From: Azonexaceae bacterium
Lineage (GTDB): Bacteria; Pseudomonadota; Gammaproteobacteria; Burkholderiales; Rhodocyclaceae
Direction of reading: 5' to 3'
Length of the DNA stretch: 9,906 nucleotides
NCBI GenBank assembly: GCA_009469685.1
Contig: SSTA01000010.1
Location: 1 to 9,906, forward strand
The notes beneath the pieces were generated by a model. The model searched no databases, had not been told where the DNA came from, and saw only the letters and a list, made by a program, of their open reading frames with translations. Positions 1 through 8,531 of this stretch are shown here, piece by piece. The position numbers and the translations under genes are program-made. Numbering within the stretch: the stretch's first letter is position 1; each line of letters begins with the position of its first letter.

Positions 1-1590
1 CTAGCGCCGCCCGCCCAGGATGGACCCCAACACCCCGCGCAACACCTGCTTGCCGATTTCCCGACCGATGGTACCGGCGATGCCACGGGCGACGCTCTTG
101 GCCGCGGCCTCCACCACGCCCTCCCGCCGTCCGCCGCGACCGCTGAACATGTCCCCCAGTCCGCCGAGGAGACCGCCACCGGATTCGGCAGTTGGCGTCG
201 GCTCGGGAGCCGGTGCGGGTGCCGGCCGCGGCGTCACGCCGGGAACCCGGCTTCCCATGCCACCCGGTGATGCCGGAGCGGGAATTGCCCCCGGGCCCGA
301 CCTGGGAGCCGCCGCCGGTCTGCCCCTGAGAATTTCGTAGGCCGACTGGCGATCCACCGTTTGGCCATAGGTAGACAGCAGGGGCGACCCTTGAATAAGG
401 GCTCCGCGCTCTTCCTCGCTGAGCGGCCCCAGGCGAGACGCGGGAGGGAAGATCATCGCCCGCTCGACCACGTTGGGCCTTCCCTTCTCGTCAAGAAAGG
501 ACACCAGGGCCTCGCCCACCGCCAATTCGGTAATCACCGTCGCGGCATCGAACTTGGGATTGGCGCGCATGGTTTCGGCGGCCGCCTGAACCGCCTTCTG
601 ATCCCGAGGCGTGAAAGCGCGCAGGGCATGCTGAACGCGGTTGCCGAGCTGGCCAAGGATTTTATCCGGCACGTCGAGGGGATTCTGGGTGACGAAATAG
701 ACGCCGACTCCCTTGGAGCGGATCAGGCGCACCACCTGCTCGACCTTGTCGACCAGGGCGGTCGGCGCATCGTTGAAGAGAAGGTGGGCCTCATCGAAGA
801 AAAACACCAGGCGAGGCTTATCCAGGTCGCCGGCTTCCGGCAGCTGTTCGAAAAGCTCGGACAAGAGCCAGAGCAGGAAGGTGGAGTAGAGGGCCGGCGA
901 AAGGATGAGCTTTTCGGCTGCCAGAACGTTGACGACGCCGCGGCCATTGCCATCGACCTGCATGAGGTCGGCGATGTCGAGCATCGGTTCGCCGAAGAAA
1001 ACATCGCCCCCTTGTTCTTCCAGAGTCAGCAGGCCACGCTGTATGGCACCGATGGAGGCGGCAGCGATGTTGCCGTACTCGGTCGTGAAGTCCTTGGCGT
1101 TGTCGCCCACGTGCTGAACCATCGCCCGCAGATCCTTGAGATCGAGCAGGAGCAGCCCCTGGTCGTCGGCAATCTTGAACACCAATTGCAAGACTCCGGC
1201 CTGGGTGTCGTTGAGATTGAGCAGGCGCCCCAGAAGGAGCGGGCCCATGTCCGAAACGGTGGCCCGAACCGGAATGCCCTTCTCGCCGAAAACGTCCCAG
1301 AGGGCCGCCGAGTTGGCGAAAGGTGCGAATCCCTCCAGACCGAGTTCCTGGATACGCTTCTCGAGTTTAGGCGTCAGCGTTCCTGCTGCGGCCACCCCCG
1401 CCAGGTCGCCCTTCACGTCAGCCATGAACACCGGAACGCCAACGAAGGACAGGCGCTCGGCCATCGACTGCAGGGTAACGGTCTTGCCGGTGCCGGTGGC
1501 ACCGGTGATGAGCCCGTGGCGATTGGCCATCTGGGGCAGCAGGGCGGGATAACCGTCAGCGGATTTTGCGAGGTAGAGGGGATCGGCCAT
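1..1590 (-). CDS. HerA-like ATPase of the DUF853 (YjgR) family
   Basis: This 529-residue P-loop ATPase belongs to the HerA/FtsK-like group typified by E. coli YjgR. Its cellular role is not established, although the fold suggests a hexameric DNA- or protein-handling motor in the cytosol. Walker A is GATGTGKT (residues 30-37). Walker B is LVFFFDEAH (261-269). A sensor-like FVTQNP follows at 299-304, then [17 protein letters not shown] (316-332), which probably contributes inter-subunit arginines. A Pro/Ala-rich linker (about 424-470) leads to a Gly-rich amphipathic tail (about 490-529) that is usual for the family. The ATG at 1588-1590 is the only ATG, GTG or TTG before an in-frame TAA (complement of 1627-1629), so the start is firm. 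However, it lacks a Shine-Dalgarno sequence. The TAG stop lies at the window edge (complement of 1-3), so the gene is complete. It is transcribed away from the operon and nothing ties it functionally to those genes. Confidence 0.93.
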   Translation of the reverse strand: MADPLYLAKSADGYPALLPQMANRHGLITGATGTGKTVTLQSMAERLSFVGVPVFMADVKGDLAGVAAAGTLTPKLEKRIQELGLEGFAPFANSAALWDVFGEKGIPVRATVSDMGPLLLGRLLNLNDTQAGVLQLVFKIADDQGLLLLDLKDLRAMVQHVGDNAKDFTTEYGNIAAASIGAIQRGLLTLEEQGGDVFFGEPMLDIADLMQVDGNGRGVVNVLAAEKLILSPALYSTFLLWLLSELFEQLPEAGDLDKPRLVFFFDEAHLLFNDAPTALVDKVEQVVRLIRSKGVGVYFVTQNPLDVPDKILGQLGNRVQHALRAFTPRDQKAVQAAAETMRANPKFDAATVITELAVGEALVSFLDEKGRPNVVERAMIFPPASRLGPLSEEERGALIQGSPLLSTYGQTVDRQSAYEILRGRPAAAPRSGPGAIPAPASPGGMGSRVPGVTPRPAPAPAPEPTPTAESGGGLLGGLGDMFSGRGGRREGVVEAAAKSVARGIAGTIGREIGKQVLRGVLGSILGGRR

Positions 1591-1659
1591 GGCGTCGAGA
1601 GAACGAGGAACAAGGAGGTCACGAGGTTAGCACAGCCCGGAAATCCTGGCCGCTATGCC

Positions 1660-1679
1660 CGGCAATAAGCCGCTTGCCG
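1660..1679. repeat. Inverted repeat overlapping the operon -35 box
   Basis: The perfect 6-bp arms CGGCAA (1660-1665) and TTGCCG (1674-1679) are separated by 8 bases. The right arm coincides with the proposed -35 hexamer of the plus-strand promoter. The symmetry and position would suit the operator of a dimeric regulator, but a 6-bp repeat is short enough to occur by chance in GC-rich DNA. As RNA it would form only a weak hairpin. Confidence 0.35.
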
Positions 1680-1702
1680 CGATGATTTGAGAACGTCATA
1701 AT
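1674..1702 (+). promoter_or_regulatory. Candidate sigma70 promoter of the membrane operon
   Basis: A -35 box TTGCCG (1674-1679, 4 of 6 consensus bases) and a -10 box CATAAT (1697-1702, 5 of 6) are separated by 17 bases, the optimal spacing. Transcription would begin near 1709. That leaves a leader of only about a dozen bases before the TTG start at 1722, but enough to include the Shine-Dalgarno sequence at 1711-1715. It is the best sigma70 match I found in the 131-base divergent spacer. I could not find a convincing promoter for the minus-strand gene. Confidence 0.55.
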
Positions 1703-1710
1703 TCCCGCCC

Positions 1711-1715
1711 AGGGG
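1711..1715 (+). promoter_or_regulatory. Ribosome binding site deciding a TTG start
   Basis: AGGGG lies 6 bases before the TTG at 1722-1724. It supports that codon as the start of the SpoIIM-like gene, because no in-frame ATG or GTG offers a fuller N-terminus. Confidence 0.6.
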
Positions 1716-1721
1716 GATTGC

Positions 1722-2708
1722 TTGAAAGAAATCCAGTTCATCGCGCGACGTCAGGCGGAGTGGCAGACCTGGGACCGCTGGCATGCCGAATCGCGACGCC
1801 GTTGGAACTCCAGTGGCGGCGGGTCGGCCTGGAATGCGATGTCCCTGCCGGGCGCCTTTCGCAGGCTCTGCCGCGATCTGGCGCTGGCCAAGGACCGGCG
1901 CTATTCGGCGCGACTCGTCGAAGCCCTCCAGCGCCGCGTTCTCGCCGCCCACCAGGCGGTCTATGGCGCCGCGCCCGCAGGAAGAAATGCCATCCTCGAC
2001 TTCGTCGGCGGCGGTTTTCCCGCCCTGGTTCGGAACGAGTGGCGCTTCGTTCTTGCCGCTGCGGTGCTCTTCTTCTTCCCCCTCTTGTCGCTGGTCTGGC
2101 TCCTGCAAGCCTATCCGGACGGCGTCTACTACTTGCTTACTCCCGAACAGGTCTTGCAATACGAGGACATGTACGCTCCGGATGCCCCCCACCTGGGCCG
2201 CCCCCGTACGGCAAGCAATGAATGGCAAATGCTGGGCATGTACATCGCGCACAACGTCCGCATCGATTTTCAGTGCTTTGCCGGAGGCATCGCCTTTGGC
2301 GTCGGCAGCATCTTCTATCTCGTCTACAACGGCCTCGCCATCGGTGCCGTGGCCGGCCACCTGACGCAACTCGGTTACGTCGAAACCTTCTGGGGCTTCG
2401 TCGTCGGTCACAGCGCCTTTGAACTGACCGGCGCCGTCCTCGCCGGTGCCGCGGGCCTCAAAATGGGAGCAGCCCTCGTTTCTCCGGGGGAGAGGAGCCG
2501 CAGCGCCGCGCTCAAAGCTGCGGCGAAGATCGCCGCAGCCCTGCTGGCGGGTGCTGCCGGCCTCACCTTTCTGGCCGCCTTCATCGAGGCGTTCTGGTCG
2601 CCCATGCGCGAGGTCCCCTTCCGCGTCAAGGTCGGCTTCGGCCTTTTCCTCTGGCTCTTGACCTGGGTTTATCTGCTGTGGGCCGGAAGGGGAAGCCGTG
2701 CAGCTTGA
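1722..2708 (+). CDS. SpoIIM-like (DUF95) integral membrane protein
   Basis: This is a 328-residue membrane protein of the stage II sporulation protein M family. In sporulating Firmicutes SpoIIM acts in engulfment. Non-sporulating bacteria carry homologues of unknown role, often beside MoxR and DUF58 genes, so the name does not imply sporulation. The charged N-terminal region (1-100) opens with the ARRQAEW pattern typical of proteobacterial members. Hydrophobic segments lie at about 108-128, 185-213, 222-247, 266-289 and 302-321. The family pattern is visible: HNVRIDF (177-183), then GG and G residues, YNGLAIG (202-208), and GHSAFEL (229-235) followed by a Gly-rich helix. Translation begins at TTG with a good ribosome site. 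It is the first gene of the operon and its end overlaps the next gene by 11 bases, which suggests translational coupling. Confidence 0.88.
   Translation: MKEIQFIARRQAEWQTWDRWHAESRRRWNSSGGGSAWNAMSLPGAFRRLCRDLALAKDRRYSARLVEALQRRVLAAHQAVYGAAPAGRNAILDFVGGGFPALVRNEWRFVLAAAVLFFFPLLSLVWLLQAYPDGVYYLLTPEQVLQYEDMYAPDAPHLGRPRTASNEWQMLGMYIAHNVRIDFQCFAGGIAFGVGSIFYLVYNGLAIGAVAGHLTQLGYVETFWGFVVGHSAFELTGAVLAGAAGLKMGAALVSPGERSRSAALKAAAKIAAALLAGAAGLTFLAAFIEAFWSPMREVPFRVKVGFGLFLWLLTWVYLLWAGRGSRAA
2687..2692 (+). promoter_or_regulatory. Ribosome binding site deciding a GTG start
   Basis: AAGGGG lies 5 bases before the GTG at 2698-2700, inside the last codons of the SpoIIM-like gene. It fixes the DUF4129 gene start and creates the 11-base overlap. 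Confidence 0.6.
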
Positions 2709-4206
2709 GCGGATCGCGCTCCGCCTGCGCCGCCGTAGTTCCTGGGAAGCCCTCGACCTCGGCCACGCCATGCTGCGCGCCTGGGCCGCACCGGCTTACC
2801 GCGCCTGGGCTCTGGGGTATGGCGTCCTGGCCGTCGTCCTCCTGACCGTCTTCTGGTCCCGGCAGACTATCGCCCTGGCCCTGCTGTGGTGGCTGAAGCC
2901 GGCCTTCGACCGAGTGCTCCTGTTTGCCTTCAGCCGCTCTCTCTTTGCGCAGCCGACCACCGCGCGCGACCTCCTGAGGGCCTTGCCCGATCTCATCCGC
3001 AATAGCGGACTCCTGCTCGGCTTGACCCTCCATCGCTTCAGCCTGGTTCGGTCTCTGGTTCTGCCGGTGAGGCAACTCGAGCGCCTCCGCGGGAAAGCTG
3101 CCCGGGACCGTCGGCGAGTCCTGACGCGCAAGATCGGGGGCAGTGCCGCATGGCTGATATTCGTTTGCGCCAACCTGGAGATTGCCCTCTACGCCTCCCT
3201 GGTCATCACCGTGGGAGCTCTCTTGCCGCAAGGCTTCGAGGATGTCATCTCGCTCAACGACTGGTTTTTTGGCGACCTTCCCCCGGAACGGGAGATCGTC
3301 ACCAGCCTCATCGTCGTGGCCGTCCACACCCTGGTCGAGCCCCTTTATGTGGCGGGCGGCTTCGCGCTCTACCTCAATCGGCGCAGCGAGCTCGAAGGCT
3401 GGGATATCGAATTGTCCTTCCGCAACCTCGCGGATCGCTTGGCAACGGGCACACCGAAAGTGCTGGCCGGATTCGCCCTGGTGGCGATGGTCCTTGGCGC
3501 GACGCTGGCGCCGCTCCCGTTACTGGCGGCGGATTCCGAGGCCGCGCCCCCCCGCTCCGAACAGGCCAGCCGGGCACGGCGAACCATAGACGCCGTCCTC
3601 GCCGACGCCGAATTTGGCCACAAAGGCGAAGAAACCGTCTGGCGCTGGCGTGACAAACCGCGCGATTCGGACGACGACCGTCCGGGCTGGTGGGACGCCA
3701 TCGCCCGCATCACCGAATCCATCGGCCAGATTCTCAAGGGATTGGTGTGGATCGCCTGGATCGCAGGAGCCGCATTCCTCATGATCGTGTTGCTGCGCTA
3801 CCGGGATTCCCGGCTGGCGCAGCGGAACCGGCGGCCCCCTCAGCCGGCGTTCCTGTTCGGCTTCGACGTCCGTCCCGAGTCGTTGCCGGAGGATGTGGCC
3901 GCTGCGGCGCGCCAGTGCGTGGCAGCCGGCCGCGCAGTCGACGCTTTGAGCCTGCTTTATCGCGGCGCCCTGGTCGCCCTGATCCATCGGGATGGGATCG
4001 ATTTCCGCCCCGGTGATACCGAGGGCGATTGTCGTCGGCGAGTCGCCGGAAAGATCGCTCCGACCGAAGCGAGCTTTTTCGCCGAACTGCTGCAGACCTG
4101 GCAGCACGCGGCCTATGCGGGCGCAACTCCTCCTGCCGCCCGCCTGGAACGCTTGTGCGCCGATTGGCCGCGCCACTTTGCCGGGCTCGACGGAGCACAC
4201 CCCTGA
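2698..4206 (+). CDS. Multi-spanning membrane protein with C-terminal DUF4129 domain
   Basis: This 502-residue protein has hydrophobic segments at about 35-53, 56-71, 148-172, 200-225, 254-277 and 344-366, and a C-terminal DUF4129 domain (about 395-490). Family hallmarks include YLNRRSELEGWDIELSFR (225-242), the ADAEFG element (302-307) before the last membrane segment, and in the domain YRGALVALIHRDGIDF (421-436). The basic stretch after the last segment (RYRDSRLAQRNRR, 367-379) places the domain in the cytosol by the positive-inside rule, where it could meet the MoxR or DUF58 proteins. DUF4129 has no known activity; in other genomes it is also found fused to transglutaminase-like proteins. 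The gene starts at GTG and its stop TGA at 4204-4206 overlaps the proposed CTG start of the next gene. Family identity is clear, function unknown. Confidence 0.87.
   Translation: MQLERIALRLRRRSSWEALDLGHAMLRAWAAPAYRAWALGYGVLAVVLLTVFWSRQTIALALLWWLKPAFDRVLLFAFSRSLFAQPTTARDLLRALPDLIRNSGLLLGLTLHRFSLVRSLVLPVRQLERLRGKAARDRRRVLTRKIGGSAAWLIFVCANLEIALYASLVITVGALLPQGFEDVISLNDWFFGDLPPEREIVTSLIVVAVHTLVEPLYVAGGFALYLNRRSELEGWDIELSFRNLADRLATGTPKVLAGFALVAMVLGATLAPLPLLAADSEAAPPRSEQASRARRTIDAVLADAEFGHKGEETVWRWRDKPRDSDDDRPGWWDAIARITESIGQILKGLVWIAWIAGAAFLMIVLLRYRDSRLAQRNRRPPQPAFLFGFDVRPESLPEDVAAAARQCVAAGRAVDALSLLYRGALVALIHRDGIDFRPGDTEGDCRRRVAGKIAPTEASFFAELLQTWQHAAYAGATPPAARLERLCADWPRHFAGLDGAHP
4192..4195 (+). promoter_or_regulatory. 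Ribosome binding site supporting a CTG start
   Basis: GGAG lies 7 bases before CTG at 4203-4205, near the optimal distance. It is the best-placed Shine-Dalgarno sequence for the DUF4350 gene. A competing GGAA at 4146-4149 is 5 bases before an in-frame GTG at 4155. Confidence 0.4.
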
Positions 4207-5363
4207 GCCGGCGCCTGATCTGGAGCGGTCTGGCACTCGCGGGTCTGATTGTGATCGGCGCGGCCTGGTTTCTCGCCAATTTCGACCAGGTCGTCGTGGA
4301 TTCCTGGGAGCCCCCGGGCCGGGAAGCGCGCCGCAATCGTTTTCTCGCCCTGGAAAAGTTTCTCGACGCCATGGGCCGCAAAACCCAGCGCATTCAGGAC
4401 CCGACACAGTTGGACCACCTCCCTCCCGGCGTACTCGTGCTCGATAGCGGCAGGCGGGGGGCGATGACGCCGCAGCGGGTGGAGAATCTCCTCGCCTGGG
4501 TGGAGCGCGGCGGCTATGTGGTGACCGCACCGGAATCCCGAGGCCGACGCGATCCCTTTCTGGATCGTTTCGACATCGATTGCAGGTGCAAGGAAGAAGT
4601 CAAGACTGCATCCTCCGGGGGCGCGCGTTCCCCGCCACCGAAGCCACCGGCCTGGGTATCCGTGCAGGTGCCGGGAAACGTGCGCCCCTTGAAAATTGCC
4701 TTCCAGCACAGCGATCTGGCCCCCGGAAAGACGAGTCCCGTCTGGTCGGCGGGCGCCGCCGACCACCCGATGCAGGTATTGCATTACGCCTACGGTCAGG
4801 GCCAGGTTACCGTTTTCAGCGATTTGAACGGGCTCTTCATCAATCCGCTCATTGGCAAAGCGGACCATGCGGAACTCCTATGGACCCTGCTGGAAACTTA
4901 TCAACCCGACCGTAACCGACCGGTTTTTCTGCTGACCCGCCTCGCGATCCCTTCGCTCTGGCATTGGCTGATCGAATCGGCCGCGCCCGCAGTCGTCAGC
5001 GGCCTTGTGCTGCTCATTTTCTGGTTATGGCGACTCGCACCCCGCTTCGGGCCGGTCCGCCCGGAACCCGATCCCGCACGCCGGGAACTGGGCGAGCATC
5101 TGCGTGCCATCGGCCGTTATATCTGGCGCTGCGGCGGGCTGGAGACCTGGCTCAGCGTCGCCCGCGAATCCTTCAACAGTCGCTTGGCGCGACGCCATCC
5201 CCATCTCGCCGCCCTGCCTTCGGAACAGAAGGTCGCGGCGCTGGCGGAAATCAGCGGCCGTTCCCTCGCTTCGATCGCTGCCGCCCTTCACCACGCTGCA
5301 CCGACTCCCCATTCCTTTACCCAGGCCCTGCGCACCTTGAAGAACCTGGAACGCAGCCTCTGA
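4203..5363 (+). CDS. DUF4350 domain membrane protein
   Basis: From the proposed CTG start the product has 386 residues. A signal-anchor-like segment (about 5-25, after SRR) is followed by a DUF4350 domain (about 34-235) and a second membrane segment (about 255-277). A basic cytosolic tail (278-386) ends in a helical region. Topology rules place the large domain outside the cytoplasmic membrane. Domain marks are [17 protein letters not shown] (34-50), VLVLDSGRR (77-85) and WVERGGYVVTAPE (99-111), a Rossmann-like pattern reminiscent of glutamine-amidotransferase-like folds but with no visible catalytic triad. A CRC pair (127-129) sits in the outer domain. Alternative in-frame starts are GTG 4155 and TTG 4164. 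Both add residues that read poorly as protein and lie inside the DUF4129 coding region. Later starts would destroy the first membrane segment. The stop is 9 bases before moxR. The family call is firm; the exact start is not. Confidence 0.8.
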   Translation: MSRRLIWSGLALAGLIVIGAAWFLANFDQVVVDSWEPPGREARRNRFLALEKFLDAMGRKTQRIQDPTQLDHLPPGVLVLDSGRRGAMTPQRVENLLAWVERGGYVVTAPESRGRRDPFLDRFDIDCRCKEEVKTASSGGARSPPPKPPAWVSVQVPGNVRPLKIAFQHSDLAPGKTSPVWSAGAADHPMQVLHYAYGQGQVTVFSDLNGLFINPLIGKADHAELLWTLLETYQPDRNRPVFLLTRLAIPSLWHWLIESAAPAVVSGLVLLIFWLWRLAPRFGPVRPEPDPARRELGEHLRAIGRYIWRCGGLETWLSVARESFNSRLARRHPHLAALPSEQKVAALAEISGRSLASIAAALHHAAPTPHSFTQALRTLKNLERSL

Positions 5364-5372
5364 AAGCCCATC

Positions 5373-6355
<983 letters not shown>

Positions 6356-6359
<4 letters not shown>

Positions 6360-6388
6360 CGGTCGTCACCCTTCCCGGCCAGCCATGA
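6356..6388 (+). other. Ten-codon linker frame between moxR and the DUF58 gene
   Basis: ATG at 6356 overlaps the moxR stop (ATGA, 6356-6359) and opens a frame of ten codons (MTVVTLPGQP). Its TGA at 6386-6388 overlaps the DUF58 start (ATGA, 6385-6388). The frame differs from both neighbours. Ribosomes ending moxR could reinitiate here and then pass to the DUF58 gene. I know of no peptide family match, and a chance origin is possible. Confidence 0.3.
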
Positions 6389-7707
6389 CCGCGTCGTCCC
6401 TGCCCATCCCGGAAACCCGTTTGCTGTGGCTACTGGCGCTATGGCTTCTGCTCGGCATTGCCGCCGTTCCCTGGCCAAAAGCATTGCCCGGCTGGCAGGC
6501 CTGGGGAGCGGCGGCGCTCGCCCTCGCGGTCGCCGATGGCTATGCGGGAAGGCGCCGCCGGGGGCGGCTGACGGTCACCCGCAAACTGGCCCGGACCCTG
6601 CCCGTCGGCTCCTGGCAGACGATCGGCCTCAAGCTCTCCGCGTCCGGCCCGGTCGCCGGATGGTTGCGGGATCGCCACCCGGCAACCTTCCGTACGTCTG
6701 GACTGCCCCTCTTCTTTGATCTCGCTGCGGGGCAATGGATGGAAACCTCGTACCGACTTCACCTCACGACCCGCGGTGCCGAAACGTTTTCCGCCATCGA
6801 CCTGCGTGTCCGCTCCCCCCTGGGGCTCTGGTCTACGCCCGAAACCCTGCCGGTGGCCGACACTGCCCGAATCTTCCCCGATTTTGCCCGCATTGCCCAT
6901 TACACCCTGCTGGCGACCGATCACCGGCTTTCCCAATGGGGAATTCTCAACCGACGCCGCCGGGGCGAAGGCATGGAATTCCATCAATTGCGCGACTACC
7001 GCCGCGAAGATTCGCCCCGCCAGATCGATTGGAAGGCCAGCGCCCGCCTCGGAAAGCTGATATCGCGCGAATTCCAGGACCAGCGCGACCAGCAGGTGGT
7101 CTTTCTTCTCGATTGCGGCAGCCGCATGGGAACCAAGGACGGCGACCTTTCCCACTTCGACCACACCCTGAACGCGCTCCTGCTCCTGGCCTACGTGGCC
7201 CTCAACCAAGGCGACGCCGTGGGCATGCTGACCTTTGGCCACGCCAGTCCGCGCTACATTCCGCCGCGCAAATCGGTCGCCACGGTCAATCGCCTCCTCA
7301 ACGCAGTCTATGATCTGCAGCCCACCCACCAAGCTCCCGATTATCTGCTCGCCAGCCAGCACCTGTTGCGCCGCCTGGGGAAAAGAGCCCTGGTCATCGT
7401 GCTCACCAACCTCCGGGACGAGGATGCCGACACGCTCCAGCCGGCGGCGGCCCTGCTCGCCCGCCGGCACGCCGTCACCATCGCCAATCTGCGGGAATCC
7501 ATCCTGGACGACCTGCTCGAGGCGCCGGTCGCCGATTTCGATTCGGCCCTCACCCGGGCTGCCGCCCTCCAGGTTTCCGCGGATCGTCAGCGACAAGCGG
7601 CCCACCTGCGCCACGGCGGCATCCCCCTGCTCGACGTGAGTCCCGATGCTATGCCAATTACCCTGATCAACCATTACTGGGAACGCAAGCGTTCCGGATC
7701 CCTGTGA
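6385..7707 (+). CDS. DUF58 (VWA-like) membrane-anchored protein
   Basis: This 440-residue DUF58 protein is the probable partner of the MoxR ATPase. Two hydrophobic segments near the N-terminus (about 11-29 and 36-51) form a membrane hairpin. They are followed by a beta-rich region (about 60-165) and the family signature GMEFHQLRDYRREDSPRQID, then WKASAR (196-221). A VWA-like domain begins at VVFLLDCGSRM (238-248). The metal site is degenerate: canonical DxSxS reads D243-C-G-S-R247, so both serines are absent, as happens in many DUF58 proteins. TNLRDEDADTL (341-351) is a later conserved element. I chose ATG 6385 because it opens just before the first membrane segment. An in-frame ATG at 6310 would add 25 residues encoded within moxR. 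No strong Shine-Dalgarno sequence precedes 6385, consistent with coupling from upstream. Confidence 0.9.
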   Translation: MTASSLPIPETRLLWLLALWLLLGIAAVPWPKALPGWQAWGAAALALAVADGYAGRRRRGRLTVTRKLARTLPVGSWQTIGLKLSASGPVAGWLRDRHPATFRTSGLPLFFDLAAGQWMETSYRLHLTTRGAETFSAIDLRVRSPLGLWSTPETLPVADTARIFPDFARIAHYTLLATDHRLSQWGILNRRRRGEGMEFHQLRDYRREDSPRQIDWKASARLGKLISREFQDQRDQQVVFLLDCGSRMGTKDGDLSHFDHTLNALLLLAYVALNQGDAVGMLTFGHASPRYIPPRKSVATVNRLLNAVYDLQPTHQAPDYLLASQHLLRRLGKRALVIVLTNLRDEDADTLQPAAALLARRHAVTIANLRESILDDLLEAPVADFDSALTRAAALQVSADRQRQAAHLRHGGIPLLDVSPDAMPITLINHYWERKRSGSL

Positions 7708-7715
7708 ATTTCCCT

Positions 7716-7721
7716 GAGGAG
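7716..7721 (+). promoter_or_regulatory. Strong ribosome binding site of the BPSS1780-family gene
   Basis: GAGGAG lies 7 bases before ATG 7729 in the 21-base gap after the DUF58 gene. It is the strongest Shine-Dalgarno sequence in the operon and suggests independent initiation for this gene. Confidence 0.6.
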
Positions 7722-7728
7722 TCTCGCC

Positions 7729-8502
7729 ATGAATGAAAACAGCAATCCCTTCCAGGCGCCCGTGTCCCGCGTCGCCGATCCCTTTCCCGAAGGAGGCGAC
7801 TTCGTTCCCGAGGGGCTGCGCCTTGAAGCGAGAGAAGGCATGAACTGGCTGAGCCAGGGCTGGGACCTTTTTCGCCAGGCGCCGGGCATGTGGATCTTGA
7901 TTACCCTGGTTTTCGTCGTGATCTTCCTGATCCTGGGCAGCATTCCCCTTCTCGGCATCGTCCTCAACCTCGTGATTCCCGTCTTCACCGGCGGCTTCAT
8001 GCTCGGCTGCAAGGCCCTGGAAGAGGGTGAAGAACTGCGTTTCGGGCACCTCTTCGCGGGCTTTTCCAATCAGGCCGGCAGCTTGATCATGGTCGGACTG
8101 ATCTACCTGGTTGGACTCGTCGCGGTGGCCCTGGTGGTGATGGTGATCGCTGGTGCCATCGGATTCGGATCGGGCGTACTGCTCGGAAAGACCTCCATGA
8201 CGGCGGGCCTGCTCCCATTGGTCGTCGGGCTGTTGGTAGCGGTGCTTGTCCTGCCTCTGGCCATGGCCGTCTGGTATGCCCCGGCCTTGGTTCTTTTTCA
8301 CCGTCAAGGCCCGTTCGACGCCCTGAAATCCAGTTTCTCAGCCTGTCTGAAGAACTTCATGCCCTTTCTGGTCTATGGCCTCGCCTTTCTGGTGCTCGCC
8401 GTACTGGCCACGCTGCCCGTAGGCCTCGGGTGGTTCATCCTCATTCCGGTGACCCAGGCGTCGATTTACGCCAGCTACAAGAGCCTGTTCACCCGTTCCT
8501 GA
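7729..8502 (+). CDS. BPSS1780-family multi-pass membrane protein
   Basis: This 257-residue protein begins with a hydrophilic, Pro-rich stretch (MNENSNPFQAP, to about 35), followed by the amphipathic WLSQGWDLFRQAPGMW (40-55). About six hydrophobic segments lie at roughly 54-70, 73-93, 114-147, 159-189 and 208-245, the longer stretches probably holding two passes or a hairpin. The GWDLF..APG.W opening and the later AWYAP-like element (VWYAPALV, 181-188) fit the BPSS1780 family of proteobacterial membrane proteins, which has no known function. No enzymatic motif or signal peptide is visible. It follows the DUF58 gene by 21 bases with its own strong ribosome site and precedes the RDD gene by 29 bases. 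It is therefore probably co-transcribed with the MoxR set but may be made at a different rate. The family name is from recalled sequence style, not a database search. Confidence 0.78.
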   Translation: MNENSNPFQAPVSRVADPFPEGGDFVPEGLRLEAREGMNWLSQGWDLFRQAPGMWILITLVFVVIFLILGSIPLLGIVLNLVIPVFTGGFMLGCKALEEGEELRFGHLFAGFSNQAGSLIMVGLIYLVGLVAVALVVMVIAGAIGFGSGVLLGKTSMTAGLLPLVVGLLVAVLVLPLAMAVWYAPALVLFHRQGPFDALKSSFSACLKNFMPFLVYGLAFLVLAVLATLPVGLGWFILIPVTQASIYASYKSLFTRS

Positions 8503-8531
8503 AGCGAAAAGGCCAGACCGGAAGCCAAGCG

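Noticed and set aside
361..1668. Open frame of 435 codons on the plus strand, opposite the DUF853 gene
   Set aside because: The sense strand carries intact Walker motifs and family signatures. The antisense product is rich in Arg, Gly, Gln and His without a domain.
1722..2708. Sporulation function suggested by the SpoIIM family name
   Set aside because: The rest of the window points to a non-sporulating proteobacterium and the gene lies in a MoxR operon. The name reflects homology only.
1653..2771. Open frame of 372 codons on the minus strand across the divergent spacer and the SpoIIM-like gene
   Set aside because: It would cover the plausible operon promoter and lie opposite a protein with clear SpoIIM motifs. 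The product is low-complexity and hydrophilic.
6439..8307. Open frame of 622 codons on the minus strand, antisense to the DUF58 and BPSS1780-type genes
   Set aside because: Its product is a low-complexity mixture rich in Gly, Gln, Glu, Asp and His with no recognisable domain. It runs across a gene boundary, and the sense genes have clear family motifs. Third-position G/C bias explains the lack of stops.
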